DNA of 64,000 nt, from the NCBI GenBank assembly GCA_037903475.1, contig JBAJFG010000172.1, forward strand, positions 1,054,001 to 1,118,000, in the 5' to 3' direction. This document shows, piece by piece, positions 25,701 to 35,319 of this stretch (its first letter is position 1; each line of letters opens with the position of its first letter). Under the pieces are notes generated by a model. It ran no database searches and had not been told where the DNA came from. It saw only the letters and a program-made list of their open reading frames with translations. This DNA comes from Ancylostoma caninum. Its lineage: Eukaryota; Nematoda; Chromadorea; Rhabditida; Ancylostomatidae. The position numbers were made by a program, and so were the translations under genes.

Positions 25701-28700
25701 TTCCAATAGATCAAGTTCTCAATCGAAGGGCTACGCGAGAGTGGTTTTTAGCGGTTTGGACGTAGCATTTCGATTGAGAATTTGATCTACTGGAATGGAT
25801 CAGCTCGCGCGCGTATTGCAACGCGATGTTTACTCCGACGTGATTGCCCTGTTCTGCGTAGTCGGCTGCAAGACGATTACGACAGCAAGTTGAACACAAA
25901 GAATAGTCGCCTGCGTGCAACTATTCCCGCGGACATAGTCAGGAATGTGGACATTTTGGTGTCCGCCGCACCAGCTAACGCTACTCACCGGACACGCGGC
26001 GCGCTGCCTAGCGCAGTGTATGGGGCGTAGTGGATGGGCTACCTACCACTTACATGAGGGTTTCCTGGCGGGACGCGGGCACACTACCCGCGGAACACTC
26101 GTCCGCGCTTTCTATGCAATGAAAACAGCGCCTTTCTTCTCTGCTTTCTAGCGTGTTTTATGCTATTTCATCACTGCGTCTGTGTAGAAAAAGTTGGTGC
26201 AAGTACGTACAGCGATGACCCGATTGGCAACTCAAATACTCGTGGAGCGAGTAAACTTCATAAAAAAATCAAATTTCAACCATAAACTCAACTGCAGATG
26301 AACTTTAGTTCTAAATAAACGCACTATTGCAATGAACAGAACAATTACTTCGGGAGTGAGGAATAAAATGAATCTTCCAGTGAATGATACAGAGTGAGGT
26401 GGTAGAATGCCAAAATTGCTTGAACCCTAGGTTAGCGGACCAGTCTCCAGCTGCAGGATATAGCGACTTCAAATTTGATTAAAATCAAAAAGAATGCAAA
26501 GCTACCTAAACATAATGCATTGGCGCCTTTTATACATGAGTTTCGCAATTCGCGCGCTTTTCTTGACACGCGCGTAGATCAAAATTTGCGGGCACGCTGA
26601 AACCGATCGATACACTATACAACACTGCCTATAAGTTCAATCTCTTATAACTGTGCAGCACGAACGCAGCCCGAACGGCGTAATGGTTCGGTTAGAAACC
26701 CTAGCAGCAACGGTTGCCAGTTGCTGCCATTCTCCCCTTGATTGCTGCCGTCCCTCAGCAATTGCTGCTAAAGGGCCGACAGATTGAGCAGCAATCGAGG
26801 GGAGGATGGCAGCAACTGGCAACCGTTGCTGCTAGAGTTTCTACCCGAGCCATTACGCCGTTTGGACTGCGTTCGTCCTGCACAGTTATCAGAGATGTTC
26901 CTAGAAACACTGAAATTCAGAAGAATCTCGAGTTTGAAATTTTCCGTGAACTTTCCATTTGAACTCGGTATCAGCAATTTTTCATTCTCGCTCACATCAA
27001 AAACAGAATCCTGTAGCACCCTTTCTCAAAATTCCGAAAATTCATTGCTATCTCAGTTGGACAAAGAGATGGTGTATGATATACATATACGTGAATATTT
27101 CTTCAGGAAATCAGCGCACACGCTACGGACACCTAGGCCTGGTGTTACTAAACCTATGTATGAATTAAATGAGAAGTTCTTGCCTTTTTCACTGCTTACT
27201 ATCGACAAACATTGAAAGGCTAAAATTAGATTATTACGTGTCATTTTGTAGCCGTTTTCTGACTTCACATACCGTCAAAAAAGCACGACCTGATTTCCAG
27301 AAAAATTTGGTTTCGACAGTAAAAACTGTAACTTCTGAAGTAGATAGAAAGGAAAAAGACGAAGACTTATTTTACTACACTACAATATGGAATTTTACAT
27401 TTTAAATAAACTCATTTCCTTTCAAAATTTTAAACATCGAAGTCAAAAGGAAACACCACAAATAAAAAAACCGATAGGCCTGCTCTCACTATCAGCGTTA
27501 CAGGCAACCGTCAATACTTCAGCGGATCCATGCACGGATTTCTTCCAGTACGCCTGTGGTAGACACGATAAGCCGGTATTTTTCCATCCTAATAAACCTA
27601 ATGCTACACTTTTCTGGACAAGTGGCTCTAAATTTCAGGGAGCGTTTGGTAGAACTAGAGAGAAAGTTGGTCAGCACGTGGCCAACCAGCTTTACAGCGC
27701 GGAGTATGAGGCTACTATCAAGGCATGATCTTCTCTACCGAATATTTGTTTAAATCCTCATTGCTATCCTTGTTTCAGAGCTCAACTGCACTTACCAAAG
27801 CGAGAGTGTTCGCAGATGCTTGCATTGAAGCCACGAAAGACTCGTCCAAGAATCAAGAGATTCTCGCCACCAAGAACTATCTCCTGCCTCGTGTGAGCAG
27901 CCTTTCTGTCTCGAATTACTCGAAGCTTGCCATTACCTACGGGTCAGTGTTAATCTGGAATTTCAGGTTAGAAAGCTGGAGGGTTATCTCGGCTCAAAGT
28001 TCACTTACGTGTTTGGTGGGGAAGTGAGCCGAAAGCCAGACAAAACGCAGCTGGCGAACGCGTTGGGTTATTTGTCCTTTGACCAGGTGCGAAAATCCGA
28101 TTGCTCTTCTGAATTGTTTCATTTCTCTCTTCTCAGGGAATAGACACACTCATCAGGCCGATGGTGAGCACGAACTGGCCGGAGCCCAAAAAAGGCTACT
28201 CAATGTTCCTGGACCAAAATAGCGCGTACATGGGGTAGGTAATGTACGTTGGACCGAATAAAAATCGAATAATTTTACTACTTCAATTACCAAGTCAGGA
28301 ACCAATTTAAACATCCAGGTGTTCGAGATTAAGAAAGCTCTGAAGCTCTTCTTCTCTTCATTACAGTACTGTATCGGTTTCCTATGTTGGAACACTCGAA
28401 TTTTCCGTTTATTCGAAGAATTCGACATTCGAAAGCGAAAATATTTGATTTTGAATAAATGAAAAAATCGAATGTTCCACCACTAGAGACCAATTCACTG
28501 CAGTGTGAGGGAGAAGAAGAACCCTGGGGCTTTCCTATTCTCCAATATCTGGTCATTTAAATTGTTTCCTGAATGTTAATTAAAGTAACAAAATTATTCG
28601 ATTTTTATGTGGTCAAATGTATAGTAATGCATAGGTAATCCATTACCGTAGAAGAAGATCCCAGCTGTGGAATCAAGAGCTCATAATCAGACAGTGGAAT

Positions 28701-31700
28701 TCTATCACAATCCCATTACTGATGGAATTGCAATTCTACTTAATAAGTAAACTTTAATGATTAATGTTCTTTAGCAAATCTTACTATGATCCGAAAGCCT
28801 TCAAAATGGTCAAGGAAAACTACGTTCTATCCGCAACGCAAATCATTGCTACTTTTGCGAAAGCACAGGTATCAATTCTTTGCGAAAAAAATTTCAATAG
28901 CCCCTGGAAAAATTTCCAACTCGTAAGTATAAGTTTATTACGCTTGCGTTAGCCGAAAACTCAGTAGCAGTCAGCACAATCAAGGATCATATTGATAGAA
29001 AATACTTTTAAAAAGGTTTTTTTGTTAAGAATCAAAGTGGAGGAAAATCCTTATTCCAAAGAGCAAGGAAATCTGTATTATATTTCGGCTGAATGTCTAT
29101 CACAACAAACTTCAAACCTACTTGTTAAAGGTATCTGTGAATGCAAATGAATCAGTTCATACTACAGGGCTTGAGCATCAATGAGGCAGAGCTGAAGGAA
29201 AAAATCAGAGGTCTAATTGAGTTTGAGCAGTTCCTTGTTCTCACATACAGGTACAATATAAAAATTATGTCTTCTTTTAGAAAATACAGGGTGGCGAAAA
29301 AATACGTGCGCCATAGGAAGCGTTCTAATTTTATTCTTCGCCAACAAACATTTGAAGAGATTTACTTTTATACAACAACAAGGCACAACATTTCATAATT
29401 ACAAGGAATTTTCGAAGTGTCCGCCTTCAGCTTTGATGCAGGCATCAATTTGTTCCTTCATGGATTCGATCGTGCGGCGCAGGTAGTTGACCTTGAGATC
29501 GTTCCAAATTTCGATCAATTCTCTTCGAAAATCCACAAAGTTTTTCACATTTGGACTCCTACATTGCTCTTCCATAAAGCCCCAGACCGAAAAGACCAGT
29601 GGATTCAGATCCGGGCTATTGGCGGGTCACAAATCGTTCGTCAAAAAAGAGCCGATTTCGGTCTCCAGGAAGTGGATCGTTGTTTTGGCTCTATGGGATG
29701 GAGCCCAGTCTTGTTGGTAGATAAAATTGGGATGTTCTTGCTTCCAGGGCACCACAGCTTTCTCGATGATCCTTTCTAGGCAGACTTTTGCAGTAATTTT
29801 CACGTTTTTTATCCATAAAAACCAGAGAAGTTTTGCACGTTGCACTGATGCAGCCCCAAACCATTGAGCTTTCAGGAAAAAGACTTCTTGTGGCAACTTT
29901 TCGCTTGCGATTGTTGTTGAGAGCCGGGCTAAGAAGTTGGCGGTGATTCTGAGAGTTTTCAGCAACTTCAACGGTAAAAACTTTCTCGTCCGACCAGAGG
30001 ACGTCCTCAATGCGGCGCACCGTGAAGAGTTCCCGCAATTTCTTGCATTTTTCCTCCCGATTTTGCTTCGCTTGATCGGTAAGAACTTGATCGTTAAGCA
30101 GACGATAACTTCGAAGTACAAGATTATTTTTCACTATCATTTAAAGAGTTTTGCGAGAAATGTTGAGCTGTTTACCCATCTGGTTCAAACTCAGGTCATC
30201 CTTTCGGTCAATCCTTTTCTTAATTATCCCACGCATCCGTTGGGTGTTGACAGTCCATTTTCGTCCACTTATGGGTTTGGGCTGGACGTGTCCTTCCTCT
30301 TTCCATTGCTTTACAATCTTCTGGACAGTCCTCAGAGGGATTCGGGGCTTCGAAAAAATTGCTGAGTTCTTCGCTCCACTTTCTGCCAACCCTGCAATCG
30401 CGTTTCGACGTGGGCACACCTTCGCCATAGCTTGGAAAACGACTTTTTCTCTTAAAAACCAGTAATAAGGAACAGATGAATATTTAGGAAAGAAAACATA
30501 TGCACGAACGCTTCAAGCAATGAATAAAACGAAGTCAAATATCACGCGCACGTATTTTTTCGCCACCCTGTAAAGTGTGAAAACCATTCACATATGGGGT
30601 AAAATACTATGAAATGTCTTGGTCTTTACAGCACTGATGCTAAGCTTCGTCGTACGTCCCAGAGATCTTGGAATCTCATGAGTATCGACGATCTCAAGAA
30701 GTACACCTTTTTGGACTGGAAAGCTTATATGAAACAGGTCTGGAGAGTAATTTTTACTTAATCAAGTGCGCAACTTGATGTACAGTTGAGTTACCCTTTG
30801 GGTGAATGATTTAAAGGAAGCAATCAAAAAATGTTTCGTACCCTGCTGATGGAAAAAATTAAAGGTGGGAAAATAGAAGAAAATAAAGCAGAAGATCGGG
30901 CTGACGGCGACAGAAAAGCTATTGAGAAAATCGCTTCCAGGATCTAGCATTTACTCTGATAACTGTGCAGCTCGAACGCAGCCCCAACGGCGTAATGGTT
31001 CGGGTAGAAACCCTAGCAGCAATGATTGCCAGTTGCTGCCATTCTCCCCTCGATTGCTGCTCAATCTGTCGGCCCTGTAGAAGCAATTGCTGAGGGACGA
31101 CAGCAATCAAGGGGAGAATGGCAGCAACTGGCAACCGTTGCTGCTAGGCTTTCTAACCGAACCATTAAGCCGTTCGGGCTGCGTTCGTGCTGCACAGTTA
31201 TCAGAGCACGTATACCTCCCCATGTCTTCGTAACTTTCTCGATAGAGCTTCCAAGTTTCCTGAGATCCTGGTGTAATTGTTACTTCAGGTACCAAAAGTC
31301 GCTCAGGAAGTAGTCCAGAGGAGCACATTTAAAGTATCAGTATACGAGGTAAGTCCCACAGTGATTTCTTGTCCACTGCATGAATTCAATTCATCATTTC
31401 TTATTTTCAACGATTCCAGCCAGAGCAGTACGAGAAAATGTCGAGGGACTACGCGTCGTGGGATCAAACTAAGCTGGTCAACTATCTCTTCATGCGATTG
31501 GTGCTGGAGAATGCACAGTACCTACCTTCGTACGCCAGCGCTTTTGAATTGATGCCTGTGAGCTTGAAAGTCGTTTACAAAGAATAACAGGGAATACCAT
31601 AGTCGGCACGAACGGCAAATAACCCCTGGCACCGCATTGGGGACATTCTTGGATCTCGTCATATGCATACTCAATCGCAAAATTTTTGGGCTGAACAAAA

Positions 31701-34700
31701 AAAAAAGTTGTCGATCAGAAATGTGATTTCCCAGAATTTTCAGGAAGAACCAATGATGTTGGGCAGAGAAAGTCTACATTTCCGCTTCCGAAGAATTGAT
31801 GCCCCTGAAGACATCATACTCAACTGTGCTACGATGGCAAATCGGTTTATGCAGTATGCAATTGGACGAGTGTACATTGACTATGAATATCCGAGTGAGG
31901 ACAAGAAGAAACTGATCAAAGAGTGAGGTGTTTATCGTGCAACATCATTCACTGCCAGAGAAGTATCATTCGATGAGATTTCAGAAGGGCAGGAGGCATG
32001 ATACAGAATGTCGTACATTCGTTCCAAGGAATGCTGGATTCACTGGATTGGATGACGCAAGAGACAAAGAAGAATGCTTATAACAAAACAATGGGTGTAG
32101 GTATGTCAGCTGCACCTGGCCAGCAAATTACGATCAGTCTGGAGCCTCGTGGATCGATGATAGCACGAAATCCACGCCTTTTCGATAGGTCAAACAGTCA
32201 TTCTCCAACCTGGGTTCCTGATCCTGCTTTCTCGCTAGAGGTGTGCAATTACCCAGTTCATGTCCCAGTGAAAAGACAGAATGAAAAAAACCACATGAAT
32301 TCACTGTTCAAACAAATATGTACATTAAATCTGTGATACGATCGTGTTTATAAAGGAAGCGCGAGCTGATAACCTAACATTTCGAATGGAGACCTGATCA
32401 GTTTGAAGCTTCATCTAGCAAGATGCTGAATCAAACATAGAAGGATTTCCTCCTGGTTCTGACAATGAGAAAGAACGAAGAAGAACAAAAACGTGAAGAA
32501 ATGAACATCGCTAAACCCTTCGCCTTCTAATGAGACAGGCTTCACGAGCTGCTTGGCTGACCTTTTCCACTTCTCTTGTAGAACGGTAATTCGTTAGAAT
32601 TCTTTAATTGCAGTGCAGAATGTTGCCTTCCCGGACTGGATTATGTATAACCAAAACCTCGATCACTACTATGAGAGCGTCTACTTCAATCCTGAGCAAG
32701 AGAACTACTACGACATGTGGACGAAACTCATAGTGTAGGCTACAAAACAATCAGGCACGCTTTAGATTTCTCCAAATCTCCCTTCAGGTTCAACATTGAG
32801 CTTGATTACAAGCAACTCACAGCATCAGAAGCTAACCGACATGATTTCGAGGGTACCCCAGCCACAGTGAACGCTTGGTACATGGTAAGTATTCTCTGTT
32901 GCATTGAGTCCACAGCGCATGTTTTTGCATAGCCAGTACTTCTCAATATATTTTTGTATGTTTTCATATAATCTGTTCAGCGCGGACTGAACTCAATCAC
33001 GTTCCCAGCCGGAATCCTGCAACCACCATTCTTCCACCCTCTTTGGCCTACGTCGGTGAATTACGGAGGACTAGGTGTAATTGCAGGTGAGATTCGACAT
33101 AAGAATGCATGGAATTTCGTGGAAATAAGATTTTCAAATAGTTATGAAGTGGAAGGGGCTCACACTGGAGAAAGAACAGGTAGCCTTTGAGGTAGTTTGC
33201 AAAAAAAAGTGTGTGTCGGTTTCAAATCATATTCGCACGAACTATGTATACTTTGAGAAGGTTGTATTTTGATCTTTCCGGTCAAAAACATTTCCTTTTG
33301 CATTGGTATAGTAGTAAACCTGTAGAAACGACAAGTGAACACTGATCCAAAGGTACCAGTGAAATGCAAGCCCAATTTCGCAACCAAGTTCAAAGCAGGA
33401 GCTAACTGCCAACATGCTTGTTTTAACGTTACGGATTAGCAAAACCGTCTAGAAATCAGGGATGTCAAATTTTTAATCAGGTGAACCATGTAACAGTCGA
33501 TGTTCTTAGCCTATGTGCGCAACCATTATACCCAGCAGGATAACTGGTGGACTTACCGGTTTTGTAGAGTGGCATCTCAATTGTACATTTCAGCCAAAGG
33601 TGTTAATAGGTTTTCACGGTACCTGAGACATAGGCTTGCTCAAAATCAGTTAGGAATTTGGAATCTCCATAAAGGAACTTCAAAAATAGGAGATAAATTT
33701 TTGTCAAACCACTTGCACGCCGAGGCCTGCGACTTCATTTGTTGTCTCAGGGTAGGATTCCTAGCAGATGGAGTATATTTCAAAACGTTTTCTCGTATTA
33801 TCTTCGTTTGGAGTTAATGGACATAAATCATGTGACGGTGTTCCAAATTGCTTTAAAGGTCTTTTTCTGGTCGCCTCTCTCTTTGTTACTGTATTTCTGG
33901 CCCACCCTTTATGTATATGGTTTGAGTGGTTTGATCAATCAATCCGGCAACGTTTTGCATAAATTTCTAAGATAAATCACGGTAGGCGTAAGTGTGAGTA
34001 AGAGTGGGCACATATGTGTGTGCTGCATAAGCGTGCTCCCATAGCTCAGTGGGTTAAGCGAATGATCGACGTCGTGGCGGTCAGGGGATCGAATCCTGTC
34101 CTGTGCCAGCATTTTGCAAATACATATAGTATGCCTCCCACGGCCGCCGCAGTTATCTAACAAACACCAGTATAAAAAGTAGCCCGGATGGCTTAGTGGT
34201 TTGAGTGGCAGATTGCAATCTGTCCCTATCGCTGGTTCCACTCCGTTGGAGATCCAGAGTTAAGTATCGCAGTGTTTGGGGTTCACTGCTTGGAACGTCC
34301 CCCGTGATCTCCTTCGGGTAATCCAGGAAGGCATCCGGCAACGTTTTGCATAAATTTTTAAGATAAATCACGGTAAGCGTAAGTGTGAGTAAGAGTGGGC
34401 ACATATGTAAATCATGTTACGGCGTTCCAAATTGCTTTAAAGGTCTTTTTCTGGTTGCCTTTTTCTTTGTTACTGTATTTTCGGCCCACCCTTTATGTAT
34501 GTACTTTTCTATTTCCTTTCTCCTTTCCTCTTGGTGATAAAACCAAGCTTCCCTAGGACACGAACTCATCCATGGATTCGACGATAAAGGCGTTCAGTGG
34601 GGTCCTTTTGGTGAAATGTCACCCCGAGGTTGTCCCAAGTGCACCGGATGGATGGATCAGGAATCAACTGCCGGTTTCAATGCGATGGCGCAGTGTGTCA

Positions 34701-35319
34701 TAGATGGTTAGCCAGACGGAACTCCGAAGTGAAATCAAGTTTTATGAATTTTCCGAGGAAAAGCAGGATAATTTCAGAATACGGCCAGTTCTGTCCTTTG
34801 GATCCTAGCAAATTCACTCCACACTGTGTCAATGGTACACTCACACAGGGCGAGAATATTGCTGACAATGGAGGTATGAAACTTTTTTGGTTCTTCTGAA
34901 CATTGAAATTCATCAATTGATGGAATTTACAGGAATACACGCTGCATTCCGTGCCTACCGAACTCACATTGGTCTGAATGGCCAGGATCCGCTACTTCCT
35001 GATCGTCTGTTTGGGCAGTTCAGTCATGATCAGCTGTTCTTCTTGAGTTTTGCCCAGGTGCGTTAGTTTCCAGATTACCGTTTTCTTAGTTCACTTACAA
35101 ATAACTTTCTTTCCTTTTAAGGTGTGGTGTGAAAAGCGACGCACTGACGACAGGCTCTATCGACAGTTGATGGTCGACCCGCATTCACCCGGCATGTACA
35201 GAGTATTCGGTACCCTGCAGAACTATCCGGCGTTCAGAGTTGCCTACAACTGTCCAGCCGAGTCTCCATATGCACCGAAGAAGCACTGCAATGTTTGGGT
35301 GCCCAATTTTACCCCTTGA
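13724..35319 (+). CDS. Bidomain M13 (neprilysin-like) metallopeptidase, gene 2
   Basis: Anchor exon 13724-13835 encodes a hydrophobic segment ([19 protein letters not shown]), a type II signal anchor. First-domain (X2) exons: 17796-17883, 17988-18141, 19240-19360, about 19423-19542, 19607-19772, 20727-20858, 20937-21045, 21219-21336, 21493-21563, 21696-21771, 21841-21926, 22733-22835, 23092-23234, 23286-23441, 23974-24079, 24148-24214, 24280-24437, 24507-24631, 24863-24961, 25019-25112. Second-domain (Y2) exons: 25169-25281, 27504-27575, 27639-27722, 27779-27892, 27967-28086, 28137-28234, 28775-28868, 29168-29250, 30632-30737, 31289-31348, 31420-31557, 31744-31922, 31985-32100, 32614-32734, 32788-32884, 32981-33086, 34557-34706, 34778-34873, 34933-35057, 35122-35319. 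Phases agree throughout; the sum is about 1,557 codons. X2 has HELTH and ENIADNGG; Y2 has HELIH and ENIADNGG, so both sites look active. Each domain is about 760 residues, a full M13 length. The initiator Met lies upstream and was not found. Confidence 0.85.
13836..17795 (+). other. 4-kb first intron of M13 gene 2
   Basis: Separates the anchor exon from the first extracellular exon; both junctions are phase 1. It contains the 2-kb fold-back element at 14251-16281, a C-rich tract near 16885-16900 and a short palindromic stretch near 17020-17290 related to other MITE-like repeats. No coding exon was recognised. Confidence 0.65.
14251..16281. mobile_element. 2.0-kb fold-back (long inverted repeat) DNA element, TA-flanked
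   Basis: Two arms of about 780 bp (about 14251-15030 and 15505-16281) are highly similar inverted copies around a central AT-rich spacer of about 475 bp. The ends read CAGTGG and CC(C)ACTG, and TA occurs directly outside both (14249-14250 and 16282-16283). No transposase ORF is present; short ORFs in the arms are mirror images of one another. It is best read as a non-autonomous TA-targeting transposon inside the M13 gene 2 intron. Confidence 0.75.
19828..19965. repeat. Short palindromic MITE-like repeat, copy A
   Basis: An inverted repeat with ends GCGTTGTACCTGG and CCAGGTACAACGC encloses CAAGCTCTACGATTGGTCAG. The same elements occur in inverted orientation near 50228-50365, and weaker relatives occur near 17030-17110 and 58390-58505. 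Confidence 0.6.
20138..20488. repeat. Fold-back repeat with tRNA-like core
   Basis: Arms of about 70 bp (20138-20209 and 20424-20488) are inverted copies sharing AAGAGGTTCGGCTCGCAGAT. The loop contains an A-box-like GGCCGAGTGGGG (about 20299-20310) and a B-box-like GGGTTCGAAGGCC (about 20341-20353). They are spaced as in a tRNA with a variable arm, suggesting a tRNA-derived sequence rather than a working tRNA gene. Confidence 0.5.
23235..23285 (+). other. 51-bp intron of X2, length divisible by three and stop-free
   Basis: Donor GTAAAA follows CAC ATG, and acceptor GTTCAG precedes GGGCTTGGC. Splicing restores the M13 sequence order. The intron is 17 codons with no stop, so retention would insert 17 residues without breaking the frame. 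Confidence 0.6.
25113..25168 (+). other. 56-bp domain-joining intron of gene 2, with in-frame stop if retained
   Basis: Same arrangement as in gene 1. Exon 25019-25112 ends TCT A before GTGAAT, the acceptor TTTTCAG ends at 25168, and the phase-1 join gives a threonine followed by [10 protein letters not shown]. Retention reads into TAG at 25121-25123. The length equals that of the gene 1 copy. Confidence 0.72.
25282..27503 (+). other. 2.2-kb intron of Y2 domain
   Basis: Contains a palindrome at 25657-25841, with arms sharing GAGAA(T/C)TTGATC and AACATCGCG. It also has a GC-rich stretch near 25980-26110 related to the 6.1-kb palindrome and the MITE copy at about 26647-26889. No exon was recognised. 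Confidence 0.6.
26647..26889. repeat. Palindromic MITE, copy 1
   Basis: An almost perfect inverted repeat of about 240 bp with ends TAACTGTGCAG and CTGCACAGTTA-type sequence, containing GGCAACCGTTGCTGCTAG and its complement. A second copy lies at about 30960-31206 in another intron of the same gene. Mirror-image ORFs on both strands come from the palindrome. Confidence 0.75.
29287..30570 (-). mobile_element. Mariner/Tc1-superfamily transposon, 1,284 bp, defective
   Basis: Terminal inverted repeats of 25 matching bases (CAGGGTGGCGAAAAAATACG and on) lie at both ends, flanked by TA (29285-29286 and 30571-30572). It encloses a single degraded transposase gene on the minus strand. It sits in the Y2 intron between exons 29168-29250 and 30632-30737, opposite to the host gene. 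The near-identical ends suggest a moderately recent insertion. Confidence 0.9.
29399..30428 (-). pseudogene. Mariner/Tc1-type transposase pseudogene
   Basis: The reading frame starts at 30428 (MAKVCPRR) with an N-terminal helix-turn-helix region, followed by the catalytic-core landmarks [13 protein letters not shown] and SPDLNPL, the DDD signature of the superfamily. It is broken in at least three places. A TAA follows RKTL near 30141-30143, a one-base frameshift lies in an A-run near 29804-29810, and a stop replaces the expected tryptophan before PANSPDLNP near 29626. The frame ends at 29399-29401. It cannot make an intact transposase. Confidence 0.85.
30960..31206. repeat. Palindromic MITE, copy 2
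   Basis: Same family and length as the copy at about 26647-26889, with ends TAACTGTGCAG/CTGCACAGTTA and the internal word GCAACTGGCAACCGTTGCTG. It lies in the Y2 intron just upstream of exon 31289-31348. Confidence 0.75.
33087..34556 (+). other. 1.5-kb intron of Y2 carrying nested direct repeats and tRNA-like sequence
   Basis: Sits immediately before the exon with the HELIH zinc motif. Two blocks are repeated in direct orientation on either side of the tRNA-like cassette. One block is about 33824-33913 and 34408-34500 (TTCCAAATTGCTTTAAAGGT). The other is about 33944-34014 and 34336-34407 (CCGGCAACGTTTTGCATAAA). Confidence 0.6.
34036..34262 (+). repeat. Two tandem tRNA-derived modules (SINE-like)
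   Basis: Module 1 has A-box-like TAGCTCAGTGG (about 34042-34052) and B-box-like GGATCGAATCC (about 34086-34096). Module 2 has TGGCTTAGTGG (about 34189-34199) and GGTTCCACTCC (about 34234-34244). Spacing is tRNA-like, but the stems are imperfect and no terminator-bounded single tRNA is evident. A second, inverted copy of the whole cassette lies at about 45790-46100. It is read as a dispersed Pol III-type repeat rather than functional tRNA genes. Confidence 0.6.

Noticed and set aside
34036..34110. Functional tRNA gene
   Set aside because: A-box and B-box are present, but the stems are imperfect and the sequence belongs to a repeated cassette also found inverted at 45790-46100.
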